Assembly: GCF_014898815.1 (NCBI RefSeq)
Contig: NW_026515545.1
Span: 2,480,001-2,544,000 of the forward strand
Source: Panonychus citri
Lineage: Eukaryota; Arthropoda; Arachnida; Trombidiformes; Tetranychidae
Length of the DNA: 64,000 bases
Reading direction: 5' to 3'
Made by a program: the position numbers and the translations under genes. How positions within the stretch are numbered: position 1 is the first letter of the stretch; each line of letters opens with the position of its first letter. Shown here piece by piece: positions 37,227-52,200 of this stretch. The notes beneath the pieces were generated by a model. It had not been told where the DNA came from. It did no database searches and was given only the letters and a program-made list of their open reading frames with translations.

Positions 37227-40200
37227 ATGTTATCTAATTGCATATCTATCTGGGTATCGTTAATATGGCTCAAGTCCATTCAAGGTAAGACAATTTTAAT
37301 TGTAATTAATTTAAAATCCATTTGAACAATCAGTTTATAAGCAATTTAAATTAATGATGATTATCGTCGTTCACAGTTGAACTGTTATTAAATTACTTTT
37401 TTATAAGGGAATTAAATTGCAAATCATAATAATAACGATTCTTCATTTGATATTGAGTAAAATTAAGAAGAGGAAGATGAATAAGAGAGAGAGAGAGAGA
37501 GAGAAAAGTTCAATAGCATCTCTATGGTTACGACAGAATTGGAATGAACTTTTTTTTTATTCTTTCTTTTTTTCTATTGAATTCATTGTTCCATTCAGAA
37601 TAAATGTTCCAAATTAAATAGAAATCATCTTTCTGTATTTTCCTCAGTCTTTTCTCAATCAAAGAGAAAAACAATTTATGATAACAAACAATTAGTGTGA
37701 TGAGGTTGAATCATCAATAGTGTTTCCGTTTTCCTATCAATTGAATATGATTAAAATTGATTGTCAACTTGTGACAATCAAATTATTGGGTGTAAACTCA
37801 AGGATTCAAATGCCTATTTGTTTGTTAAATCAGAACAGCAACAAAAAAAAAGGACGACGATCATGATGATGGTATGATTACCATGATAATGGATGAAAAG
37901 TTTTCTCATCATAATTGATATTCACACTTAGAAGATATTATCTTTATCGTCATCATCATCTCTCTAGCATCTTTCTATCAGGATCATCAGTCTTTTTTAT
38001 CTTTATCTTTCTCTTTGTTGTTCATTATATCGAACGGACTTTATTTCTTTTACTTCGAACCATTTTCTTCAAACTTTACGCTCGACTCAACCTGTCATCG
38101 TCTTCATGAGAGAACGATTTCTTCATAACGTTTGTCTTCCTCTTCTTCTTCCTCATCGTCATTTTTTTTACTGTTATTCATCCTTCGTCATCATCTTCAT
38201 CATCTTTCGTTTGTTTCTCAGTTTTTTTTGTTTCCTTACCATTTCATGTGAAGATGAGGATGGAAAAGATGAGAAAAAAAAGTTTGATATAAAAAAAAGC
38301 AATGAAAACAGGGAATGATGAAAGTGGTGAAGATGAGGATGATATGGAAGACATCAAGAGATGCAAAAAGCGTAAATTTGATTCTCTGTTTTCTGTATTT
38401 TCGAAATAAACTCAATTGAAAGCGAATAAAAAATGGTCCATGAATTTTTCTTCACCTTAACCAATTCTTTCAGTTTTCATGGGATATAATACACAGAATA
38501 TATATTCAGAAAGTTCAGCGAACTTGCAAACTTGGAACAAAAACTTTTTTTCTCTTCTCTTTTCTTTTGACTTCTTTCAAAACTTATCTGATTTCAGAAA
38601 TAAATTCAAGGTTGAGTTACACAAAGTCTATGATGATGATGACGATGATGGTGATGGTGATGATGATGATAGTAGAAGGGAGGGAAACTCAGTTCATTCA
38701 TAATAGTAACCAAATGAGTAGTTGCAAAGAAAGAGAAAAAAAAATTGATGAAACTTGAAACTTTTTCCTCTTTTTTTGCGATTGCAATTAACGAACGACG
38801 TTCAAACGATCAAACTGATTTACGTTCACATTTCATTATCAATGATCAATCAATTAAGTTGATAACTAATTGTTGACAATTTATCTAATTACAGTTACAG
38901 CAAAGGAATCAATGTCTATAAAATTAACAGCAGTTAACACTGATTATGAAGCTTGTTACAATTTCTCAGTTGGTGATAAAACAAAAGGTGAATTTTACTC
39001 TCCTAATTATCCCAACAATTATCCAAATCAAACTGATTGTATACTCAAAATAGAAGGTAAGTAAATTAATAATTCGTAATTGGAACATATCAATTATAAA
39101 CAATTAACTTTCTTGGTAACAATTAAAGTGTCGAAATGTTTTACCTGCAAGCTTAATATCAGATTATCTTCAATATCCATTAATAATTCAATTATATCAA
39201 TGAAATTTCAGAATTTTTTTTCTGAATAACAACAGAAAAGTAAAATTGATAAGTCAGAACTTTTTTTTTTACTCATGATAATATCTCTTGACATTTTTTC
39301 TTCCTCTCTCTCTCTCTCACTCTCTCATGTTCATTGATGATAATAATAAAATAATGATATGATTATTGTTTGTTTGATGAAATGTTAGATTCAACTGAGT
39401 GATTTAAATTATGGATTTCAATTTAATAGTTTTTTTAAACAACCTGAATCAAAATTGTTATACAACAATAACAATCAACGATAATAATGTAATAATAATA
39501 CATAAAGCATTTGAAATTGTTTGCTTGTTGTTATACTGATTATTATTATCATGAGTATTATATTGTTTACAATTTATAAAAATATATTCTGATTGTGATT
39601 AAAATTGTTGATGTTGATAAACAAAATGTTTTTATTTCTCTTCCTTGTGATTTAATGTATTAGAATCTTTTTTTTTTCTCTGTGTATATTATATATATGA
39701 ACAGTCTCGAAAAAAAAAGTCCATGTTAAATGTTGTGAGAATTGTTTTTTTCTACTTATATTGGAATAGTTTGTTTGAATCTTTCAAATTCTGTCAGAAT
39801 ATAATAATATTTTTATCCTTTCATATTCATCATAATCAAGGCAAATTCAAATGCTGACAATTGGATTAGTAATATAACTTTACAAGTTTCTTAGGGATAA
39901 AATTATCATCAGCATTTTGTATCAATTCATTTCTCATCTTTACTTGTAAATTAACTTCCGATGATTGATTGATTAAAATTCAATTTAATCTAAACCTTAC
40001 TAGTAATTTGTTGTTGTTGTTGTTGTTGCTATTTGATGAATGATAAAACTAATCAGTTGATATCAAACTTATCTTATATACTATTACTTTCACTTAATCA
40101 TTTACTCTGATCATCATCATCATCATGATATTATCCCTCTAATGATGATCAACTAACTGTATTTACCTTTTTCCCCTCAATAACAACTAGAACAAATAAT

Positions 40201-43200
40201 ATTAAAGGTAAACTTGAAAATTATATTATCATTATCATTGACAGATAACCAATTTTTTTGATTAGTGAAGGTAAATATAATTATCATGATGAAGGTGGAG
40301 GAAAATGTTATTGATTATGATTTGATCATCTGATTGTTACTTTGGATGTTCAAAGGTAAATATAGTGAGAGAGTTAAAGGTATCATCAATTGGATAAGAT
40401 GATGAGAGAAAGTGTAAGAGAATCGTATACTTTTACTTGTAACTAATTGGGAAAAAATTCCATTGCCACATGATTAACCTCATCTCCATCATGATAATCA
40501 AAATAATCATCATCATTATCAGTATCTTGCTCTCGTATATACAATTTATACCATGAAAGAGCCTCCAACTATCATCTCTCTCTCTTCCTCATCTTCCTGC
40601 TTCTTGTGTTTCATTGCACAATTCAGTTTCAGTTTATCTTCTCAGAATTGATTGAGGCCATCTAATCACTAGAGAAAGACAAGAATAGCATGATGATGAT
40701 CTTGATGATGATCATCATCATCTTGATGATAGTGATGGTGATGACGATGACTAGAATGATGAAGAAAAGGGATTAGCACCATTCAAGTTGATGTTGTTTC
40801 ATTTTTTGGTTCATTTAATTTGCTTTTATTTGGAATCAGGAAAAAAAAACCCTCTGACATTCAGCTTAATGATAATCAAGTCAAATTAAGTTTTCTCAAT
40901 ATTAGATTTAATCAATAGTAAAAGACTTAAATCAAGAGAGAGAGAGAAAGAAAAAAGTTCCATCAACTTTGTTGTTGTCTAATTACAAAGGTGATTAATA
41001 ATAATAATCACTGATCATTCACTTAACCAGAAAACTTTAATCCACTGTCAACATAATAATTAAAACCTTATCAGTTAACAATCAAAGATTAACTAACAAA
41101 CAATTGTTAATCTGTTTGTATTTACCTGATTTTTTTAGTTTCCTTTCATATGTTCATTTACCTGAATGAAACTTTAAAATACAATGTTGGTATTCATGGT
41201 GATTCTGAGTCCTCATGTCAGGATTATTGTTGTTGAACCAATTTGATTATCAAATTATTAGCTAATAAGATGGTCCCATGTTTAAGGTGATTCTTTAAGA
41301 AATGATTAATTTGTTTACTCACAAATAATCATCATGATGATTGTCATGATCTTTGTCAAAATTATCAAGACTCTTGAGTTGAAATCTTCAGATTGTCAAG
41401 ATATTTTCTGACAGAGTGTCAAACAACATATTGAACATTTATTCAGATAACTAAATAACTAAAGATATTAAGATGATCATGAAATTTGAATTGAGTAAAT
41501 GAACAATTTATAAAACGATATTATCAACATTCAAATCGTTACAATTACAAATGTATTGATGGTTCAAGTTTTAAATTGGGGAAAATTTTTCACCTGATAA
41601 AAAATGTAATCATCTTTATGTATACAGTTTAATTGGTTTGAAAATTGATCAATAGCAATTAACTGATGAGAAAAATCAATCGATTGATCAACTTACCTAA
41701 TCAACAATAATGGTTACATTGATTAAACTATATATTGAATTGGTTACAGTGCAATAATATTATGATAACTAGTTAAGGTTAAATTGATGATGATTTTGAT
41801 TAAGATGCTGTTGTTGTTTGGGATGATGATAATGATTATCATGGTAGTTGTAATAATAATAATAATAAATGACCATTGAATGATGATTTGTTTCAAGTGG
41901 ATCCTTGAGCCAAAATTTGGAGCAATTTACTCCTACAAATTGTGAACAATTTAAGTTGAGAGTTGACCCTTAGAGAAAGACGGAGGTAAACATATAAAAT
42001 TACATATAAAAAAATTGGATCAACACATAAAATGGTTACACTTTTGTAAGATGATTGTAAAAACTATCATCATCCTCATCCTCATCCTTATCATCCTCAT
42101 CATCTTAACAAGTACATTCACTTTCATCATCTCATAAAGTGTCCAAATGTTAAGTTGACCAAATGTTTACCGAAATGCAAAATAGTCACAAGAAACAAAA
42201 ACCCAATACTGACCAATGGCTAATAACATAATCAGGTTGCACTTTTCTGTCTGATTAAACCCAGAAAAGTAATCAAAGTAAATACAACCTACAATTAACA
42301 GCAATTAGTAATCAAACCAATAATTACCAATCACCTTTTCCCCTTACAAAACAATTCTAATCGATTAGATATCGACAAAAAAAACAAATCATCTTCATCT
42401 CTCACGTTGATGCTAATCCTTAATCTCTCCTTAATCTTATCCATGTTTCTAAATTTTTTCAAATACTATTTCTTAATATAAAAGCGAATCGAAAACCGTT
42501 ACAAATAATTTTCAAAGTTTCGAAAACTAAAAAGTCGATATGATAATATTTCACAAGTTTCTTTTTATTTTCTTATATTGGAAAGAAAATTTCTTCCAAA
42601 TTGTTGACCTTAAATTCAGATGAGAGATAATCTCTTGATTATATAATAACATTATCTCACTTATTTACCTGAATATGTTTTCACTCCCAATTTACTTTCC
42701 CATTGAAAAGATAATCCAATGTTATTATCAATTTTTTTTCTCTCTCTTGTAACTTTTTATTCAATGGTTAAGCTTATTGATTTAATCTTTTATTATTATC
42801 ATGAGATTAGTCTTAAATTGTGCAAAGGGAAAGTTCATATAATCATTAGAACCTCGAACAAGTAAAAAAAAAAAATATTCGTAACCGTTAAATTGGCCAA
42901 CTAATATTGAGAATTACAATTATCCATGATAACTTATATTCACATTCATTTTGTTTGAAACTGATTTAACTTTCCAATTGAAACAATTAATCAAATTATT
43001 ACTTTATCAATAGTATTAGAATCATTTGTCCCACCAATCAATTGTATAGTTAATTTTACAGCTAAATTAATTGTTGATTGTTGATTGTCTGATTGGTCTA
43101 GAAGGGAAAGTTTTCCCAATGTTATAATATAATGTTGACTAATTTTGATTCTGATCCACTGAAGCAAACATTTAATTTCATTTCAAGGTTCATTAAATTG

Positions 43201-46200
43201 TTATTCACTTGATGAAACAATTTAAATGTTATTTATTACTATTTACCATTAATATTATCAATACAATATTATCATGATTAAGGATACAAATAGTTTGTTA
43301 AATCACAATCAACCAGTAATGTTAATTATCATTTTCATCATCAATGTTAACATGTTAAATCCTCCAATGATAATAAGTACATATTGATTTCATCAATTCA
43401 ATCAAATGACAAGTTAATTATTTATCTTTGTGATTATCATGTTATTTGATAGTATTAGTTATATAATATATTGTGTTTTATTATTATCATAATGATTGAC
43501 ATTATAAACAATAAACAAAATATCATCTGTAATTAATATATTATATCAATTGAGTTTAAGAAAATGTAACCCAAAGAACCGGGGGAAAAAAATAAAATAC
43601 AAACTAACCAGAAAAACTATCATGAAATTGAAACCTGAACAATTGAACATGAACAAGATGAAATAAGATGAAGTTAATTAATCACTTGATAGTAAAAGTA
43701 ACGGTAAAAACATTCAACACTAGCAAATAATTAATGCACTGGTATATTGTTACTGTTAATTGTTACCTTATATTATACGATTTTTACGATTGATTTAATT
43801 GTTGTTTGTTTCCCTTTTATTGTTGATACTTTTTTTTTCCAGCTCCTTATGGACAATATATTAAAATTGAATTTCGAGATAGATTTGCCATGGAGGCTTC
43901 GCCTAATTGTGAATATGATAGACTTGAAATAAGAAATGGGAAATATGGCTACTCGGACATACTCTCGGTTCTGTGTGGACACAATTTTCCCCATGAAATT
44001 CAATCAACACACAATTACCTTTGGTTAAGATTTAAATCAGATGAGAGTATAGAGTATGAAGGATTTAGAGGAGTTTATACATTCTTAAATCAAGCAAGTA
44101 AGTATTAAGATGTAACAATTAACTTAATCACTTATTATTATCCTTAACAACATCCACGAATTGTTGAAAGTGGATAAAATCAAATGATATTAACATCAAA
44201 CAAGCAACAACAACAACAACAGACTCATAATAATATATATTAACATTCACACAGGTAAACATTTTCCTTATCGATTTTATCATTACAAAAGTAAATTGTT
44301 TCCATATTATCATCTTCATCATCTTCTCATTCTGTTCTTGACAACATCCATCATCCTCATCCTTTTGTCTTCTTCATTCTCATATTCAACTGATGAGAAG
44401 AGATGAGAATACAAGTTGATCAGTTTTCATTCAATTTCTGGTTCATCGTCCAGTTTGTTTACCTTTTTACTTTGTTTTTTTTCCGGTTAATCAGTTAACC
44501 AGATTAACCAGTTTTCTTACTCATCATAACTTATTATTGTCTTTCATTTATTGTTATTGTCATTTGTTTGTATCTATTTATATCATTGGCTATTTCGTTG
44601 GGTCAGTTTAATATCTTCTAATGATTATCATGGGAGAAACTTTTTCTTTTATCTCTCTCTCTCTCATTGTCCTCATCGATTATCAATTGGATACTTAGAT
44701 GATGATGATGATGACAATTTTATCTTCCTTTTCTTTTTTTAGCTTCTTCCAATTGAATGTTTGCTTATTCTGATCATCCGATCTGATTACTTGGAATTCC
44801 TCAGGTTCTGGAAAATTGAAAAAGAAAAGAAAATGAAACAGTTCGAAGTGAAAAAAGTTCATTTCGAGGGAAAGGAAAACTTATTATTACGATAAAGTTA
44901 CTACTTAATTTATCAGCGAAATATAATTGCAATTGGAACAAAATTAATCGCTCTTTCATTTATATATTTGGATTTCGGAAAATAATCAACAATTGTGATC
45001 AGTAATCAAATTAAAGACAATTTAAAGTTGAAGAAAAACCTTAAAAAAAATTGTTACAAAGGAAAAAAGAAACAAAAAGTTAACAGTTAATGAAATCGAT
45101 ATTATGATAATTAAATATTAGATCGATATTGATTAACCTTTGATATTAATCTGATTGTTGGTAATTATCATAGTATTTAGCAATTAATTTACGCTTAAAG
45201 TTAATCAAATTATATATACAAAGTTTTACCTTATTTTCTTATTCTGATGATTACATTTTTCATTTCATCCTGTTAATCTGCCACCATCATCATGAATTAG
45301 GTGTTTCTGTTGTTTCAATGGTTCCAATGTCAATCATGTAAACAATCTGGTTAATTTAATCTGTCATAAATACCTTTACATCAATTTTTACCTTTCTCCA
45401 TAACGGTTCACTTGGAAGAAAAATTGGAATACATTTTCTCACTCTGTCTACCTTTTTCCCTGTGTCATCATCTTCATCCTGCATGTACAATATTCAGTTG
45501 TTGATACCAAGAAAACCTGAGGAAATCTTGTTACCCTCTTGTCTCAATCAAAACTTTTCATCTTCCTCTTCTTCCATCTCCATCCACCCTCCCATCTCTT
45601 CCGCATCCTCATCCTCATCCTCATCTCTCTCTCTCTCTTTTTCTCTCTCCTCGTTTTCCTCCATCAAGACCACGATAACAGTTCCAACGGTTTTATTGAT
45701 TTTCTCAGTTTTTCTGCTTCTCCTTTTTTCCACCTTCTTGTTATTTAGGTTCAGATATTTTCCTCTGTTCATTTTACCATCAGAATCACCATGCATTTGA
45801 TACATAAGGTGTATATTTATATTATAAATTGTATATAAACTTTCCCTAGGTTTTTGTTTTGCTTTGTTTACATCAAGAATATAATTGTGACACAAATAAA
45901 GTTGCCAAAAAAGTAAAGGGAAGAGGAAAAAGATTCACCAAGAATCTTTTCTCTTCCTCTGTCTTCATCTTTCGAAAAAGAAGGAAAAAAAATAAAAGAA
46001 TTGGCCCTCTGCCATTATTCATGGTTAATAGTATTAAAATCATCATCATCAGTATCATGAAAATCATCATCTTCTTCATCCTCATCATTGTCATCATTAT
46101 GATCATCAGGCAACAGTGGTGATGGTTATGGTGAACATTATCATTGATGAGAATCTGTAAGAAATGAATAAAAAAAAGAAGATGAAAATTAGATTTCAAA

Positions 46201-49200
46201 GTTAATGAGACTCCAGGAAGTTCAATATGACTTCAATTAACTTTAATTCTCAGTAATTAACTAAGCATAGCGATAAATTGTTGTTGTTTTATTTTCATTA
46301 TTATTAAATATCATTAATTTTTATAACTGTTGCAAAGTTAATTCATGAGTAAACATTTAATATTTTCATTGAAGTATTAAAATCATCAACTCATCAATGG
46401 CAACATGTTGGTTATGGTGAACATCATTGATAGTGTTGAATTAAATTGATCAATTAATGACTAATTCAATTGTCATTAACTTTAATTTCAGATTAATAAG
46501 TACATAATTGTTGTTTTATTTATTATTATTAATAATAATTTTATAACTTTAATTAATTCGTAACAATTTAACATTTTCATTGAAGTTAACAAATTATCAA
46601 CTTCCAATTGTAGTTTTTTTTATTACAATTCAATCTAAATATTCAATCAACACAATTATTTAATTTTTTTCAACATTAATTGTTTAACAATCGATTGATT
46701 TAAATAATCAGTCTGATAATTAACTTTCTATTAATTTTGTTTTTAGCTTGTTGGGTTTCAGTTTACTGATTGTAATTAAAAATGTTTCCCCCCTTTTGTT
46801 TTAATGATCACATTTAATGTTAATTGAAAAGCTTTATTTCAATTACAATTAACTTAATTATGATCCAATGGTCAATCAAGTGACTACCTCTTGTAATTAA
46901 ATGGACATTTTATCGTTCAATTTAATTGTGTCAACACAAAAAATTTTATAATTGTGGTTTTCATTGTTTGTTGGTTAGTTTGTTAATTTAGTGATTGAGT
47001 TTGACTTTTATGTTGATTGTTATTGAAAGCAGTTAATTGAAACACACACAATTAATAGATTGTTAGATTTTCAATTGGTCATTTTTGTCAACTGTTCCAT
47101 AATCAATTCAAATTGGTAATCAATTAGACAAAAAGAAATCAATGTTACACTTAAAATTGATTATCGATTTGGAAAATGTTAATGTTGAGTTAGATTTTCA
47201 AAATTTTTTCTTCTCTACCTGATAATCTCAATCAATCTAATTGTTGTCAGTTTTTTAATAATCTCTTGTGACTCTAATAATCATTCATGTTCCCTCATCA
47301 TAAATTCACCATGGTTATGATTCATGAGAATTTCAATTTCTTCCTGTTGCCATGTTATGGTTTTCACTTTCTGGTTATGTTGTAATAAATTTTTTCACCA
47401 TTTTAAGGTTTGTAAATTTCTTGTCAACTCAATAAAATCTTTAAACAATCTAATTGATTACCAATTTGATTTAAAGATTAACATGGTAATTAATAGAGTA
47501 ATAACTTCGGTACTTACGTTTAATTTCAAGATGAGAATAATTATCTCTCCATGAATTCCAATTGTTTTTCTTTCTTGTTCCCCTCATCTCTCAATCCTTT
47601 CCATTGAAATTTATAGAGAAAATTGTTCGCTTGTTTGATGTTTTTTTCTCTTCTTCTCTTTTTTTTCCTCGTTTGTTGTTGGTTTTCCTCTTTTGTCTTG
47701 GATCATCTGAAAAGAAAAACAAATCACAGTTAATAATCATTAGCCTAATTACGACGGTTTAATAATTTTCTCTTTTGGCTTCTCATCAAAAAAGAGAAGA
47801 AAAAAAAACCGTTGGAGAAAAAGAGAGAAAAAAATGGAAAACAAAGAAAATTAGACAGTAAATTAGACAGAGAGATTAATAAGAGATCATCTTATCAACC
47901 AACCAATTGGAAAACAATAACAATCGGGCTCATCTTTCATTGCGAATTTGGATTAATTTTTTCTTAATTTTCTTTTTCTTTTCTCTTTCAATTTTTTTCC
48001 TCTCACCTTTAATCTCTCACCTCTCATTTAGCCACCATCCCTCCTCCACCAGGTAAGTTAATCCATTTGTAAATTATAATTTCTTTTCTATCTCTCAAAT
48101 AGCCAATTGATTGCTAATCTTAACTCTCTTTCTTATTGTTTCTTTTTGTTTTTTTTTCTTACCTCATTTTCCGCCATTTTGTTTATTTTTTGGTTTGTTT
48201 TTCCTTTAGCTTGTCAGCATAATTTAACAGGGGAAAGTGGTCGTATCAATGGTACTAGAATTTCCGAAGATGTCATCAAATATTCAGAGGATTACTCGGT
48301 ACCATTGGAATGTATTTGGAGTATCACCGTTAGTCCTGAGAAAAAGGTAAATTCATTTTCTTTTCTTTTCTTATTTATTGTTCCTTTTTAATCCAACAAT
48401 TTCATTACATTTGAATATTATTTAATTCCATTATCACTTTAGTCTCTAATTAATTCCTTTTTAATATATTTATATAATTTAATTGTTACTCTCTCTCTCT
48501 CTCGTCTATCTAAATGATGAGAGAAGTTCAGTTATGGAAATTTTTCTTTCCCAATGGATTTAACAATATGTCCAATTTAATTTATGTATATCGATATTAT
48601 TTCTCATTTTTCTTTCTCATTCTGTATTTAGGTTCACCATTTTACCTTTTTATCTCTTTTGGTCATTCATACCTTTCAGTTGCCTTTGACTTTCTAACTG
48701 ACCAATCAATATCCTTAAAGAGTCCCAACAACAAGATCTTTCCTATTTTTATGCTTCCATGATTTCGTTCAACAAATTGTAGTTTATTATCACCATTTGT
48801 GTCGTTTTGCTTATCATGTACCATTGTCATCATCATCATCATCATCATCATCATCTTCCTCTTCATTCATTTTCAAAGGTGTAATGATTTTCTCGTATAT
48901 ATAATTTTGTAAGAGTGTGTGTGTATCTAAACCAAAGTTTCATTGAAAAGAATCCAAAAGATTACAATACACAGCAATGGAAAAGTGTAGTGGTAGAGAG
49001 AGAGAGAGAGAGAGAAAGAATAATAAAATGATGACCAATTCTGTTTACTGGTCAAGTAAAAGAGCCAAGAATTGGATGAATGATTATAATGATGTTGATA
49101 GTGTGTTAGTAATGTAACTAAAGTAGCTTGGTTATTGGTGAGACGAAGCTTTTGATGACCAGTAATTTGAGCTCATCATATGAGGTATTGTATTTTTGGT

Positions 49201-52200
49201 AGTTAAGCTCCGCAGAGTAGATGTTGATAATCACCATAATCATCAACATCTTCATAATCAAGTCTCATCTTTATTATCCTTAATTCATATTCTAATTCTT
49301 AATCATTAACTTCTCTTTCTTTCCTTCTCTTATTATAATTACTCAATAACCTTAGGCGAATGACTTAATTGAAGAAGCCGGTCAAACAATCAGTAAACAA
49401 TGAACATGATGATGATAACATCAACATGCTTTTCTCTTAGGAAGAACAATTTGTTTTCGAAATGAAAAGAGAGGGAGAAAGTAAGAGAATCAAGGGGGAA
49501 AAAAGTATTGGTCAGTTTAAGATGATGATGAGAGAGAAAGTTATGGGTGATCCTGAGAATGAGTATGATGATAGAATAACAGACAAAGGATTATTACAAC
49601 AAAGAAGATTATTCGGTGACCATGGTCAATCAATTCTTCTTTCTTTCTTTCTAACTGGACACTCTGTCTTTTTCAATTCAATCACAGTCTCAACTCTTTT
49701 CATCATGTTACTTTTTCCTCTCTCAATGTTTTCTCCAGCAAATACCATCAATATGGACATTCGAACGTTCAATTCTGTAACAATTTAATTTAACTTTATA
49801 TATATTAACTATTCTGAAGCCAATTATTTTCGAGGAAGAGAAGGAAAAATAAGACGACAAACTAGGCTAACAAAATATTCGATAGAGAAAGTAAAGAGAG
49901 AGAGAGAGAGAGAAAGAGAAGAGCATGATGATGAAGAAGATTCATTTTCTTTTATAATGTTTCACATCTTCACAATGGAGGTTACATGAGAAAAGAGTTT
50001 TGTTCAAGATTCCAAGTCAAAAAACTCTTTGGTCTTTTTTTATTCTCTACTGTATTTTCTAAGGCTTAGGAGCAGAATGATGGTAAATGAGAGAGAAAGA
50101 GAGAGTGAGAGTGAAAGTGAGAGAGAGAGGAACTTGGAAGTAGTAGTAGTAATGGAAAGGATGATGATGATGAGAGAGAGAGAGAGAGAAGGCGAAATGA
50201 TGAAGATGCGGAGAAATTATAAAAATAACATGAACACATTCAATTCTCTGTGTTGATACCAAGAAATTCAGAAAGAATATGTAATTTCAAAACAGAGAAA
50301 AATAAAAAAGAAAGAAGAATAGACAGATAAACTACAGGGTGATCTACGTTGAATGAGAAGAAAAAATTTCTAAATTGAACTGTTGAGAATAATAATTGAA
50401 TCACTCATAACTGTAAATAATAAGATGATTATCATCTGGTTGTGTTGTTGATGATAGAAAATGATTAAAACGAAAGATGAAAATAGTTAAAATAACGATG
50501 ATGATTATGATGATAATGATAATGATAAGTATCAAGTTCAATGAGGCACAAATTAACTCATGAACAGAGAGGATAAAGAGTATATATTATTATACAGAAT
50601 CGCGGACCTCGAATATCCATTCAACCATTAGCAATTTAGAGCTTGGATTATTTAATAATTGATTTCAACTCGTTAAATTAATTATTATCAATTTTCTTGT
50701 TCCAAAGTAGTTTTAATATTATTATATAAACTGTTTGATAGTTTCCAACATGATGATATTAATTTCAATTGTTTTCTCTCTCTCTTTCTCTCCTCTAGAT
50801 GTACATAAATTTTACGGATTATAAACTCGAGAAACCGAATGATTGTCATTTAAATTACATCGATATCTATGGTAACTCTTTACTAGAGACAAGTCGAAAA
50901 GAAAGGTTCTGTGGCACTGCCACCGAGCCCCACAAATCGGAAACAAATAAAGTACACATTAGACTTCATGCCAAACCCGGCGCCTTGAAATTTGCCTTCA
51001 CCATACTCTTCACAGCCTTTAGAGAACCTAAAAATCCAGGTAAATATAATTCGCGATTCCAGTGGATTAGCCTGAGGGGATAATCTCCCTTTCGATCCAT
51101 CAGTTAGTTGATTGGATTATTTTCTTATCGTTTTCTCATTTTCTACTCATTCATATTGACTATCAATTGATTGTTGTTGGTTAATTGTTTTCATCTTTTT
51201 TTCCCTCGCGTTTTGGTTTATCTGATTTCTCCTTTAATTTAATTTAATTCTGTTCAAGTTAACTTGCTTTTCTGTATTTATATTTGATGATGTTGCTTTA
51301 TTCATTTTAATACTTGATTATAATGATGATGATGATGATGATTATCATGATTCAGTCAAGCTGTTTAACTTTGATGCCTTTTTTTTGTATGACAGAAAAA
51401 AAGTTCTAGACCTAAATTGTTTGGAGAGATGTTAATAATTTTCTGACAGTTAATGAAACAGTTTAGTGATTAAGGTTTTTTTTCCCCGAGTCGAAACTTG
51501 ATCATCGTAATAAGTTACAAAGTAATACAAAGTTAATTAACTGAGTGTTGAAAGAAAAAAGTTTCGACAACTTTTCGAAAAGTTGATTTTCCAATTTGTT
51601 CAATTTTACTAATTTTTCTCTTCTCTTCCGTTCGATTAATTGTTCAGCTAAATGTGATCCAAAAACCGAATTCGATTGTGATGATGGGACTTGTATACAC
51701 ATAAGCTTAAAATGTGACGGTCATCCCAATTGCATATATCGATACGATGAGGATAAATCGGATTGCGAAAAAGGTAATTGATCATCTTAGCGAATTGATT
51801 ATTGGCTTGATCATTTTGAGATTGATTTTCTTTTTGTTTCTCTCTTTTTCTTTCAACAGATTCGAAAAGTTTGACATCATTTGATTCCAATCATATGATA
51901 ATCATTCTTATATTGTTTTTCGCATTAGTTATTGGTATGTGCGCTTCGATTGTTGTCTCATGTTGGGGCAAAATTCAGGAGCGACGTCAACGAGAATTGG
52001 AATATAAACTGAGAAGATCTCGAGAACCTTCAGTTGAACGTGATCTTGATCGAACCATCACCATGACACGAATTGAACCGGTTCTTGATTATCCGCCACC
52101 ATTGTGTTCCGGTGGTGGTAAAGGCGATGGCGGTGGTGGTGGTAGTCTGGTGGGAAGTGGCGGAGGATCAACGGGTATGCTTATACGTTCAAATTACACT

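Noticed and set aside
38870..38894. Apparent Met start just before Neto exon 2
   Set aside because: It lies in intron 1 before the acceptor; the signal peptide is supplied by the exon at 37227-37284 in matching phase.
45462..45800. 112-codon Ser-rich frame with a hydrophobic stretch inside Neto intron 3
   Set aside because: Composed of CT and CAT repeat translation; overlapping frames on both strands are equally open.
49462..49788. 108-codon frame in Neto intron 5
   Set aside because: Half GA-derived and half CT-derived, no domain; not supported as a nested gene.
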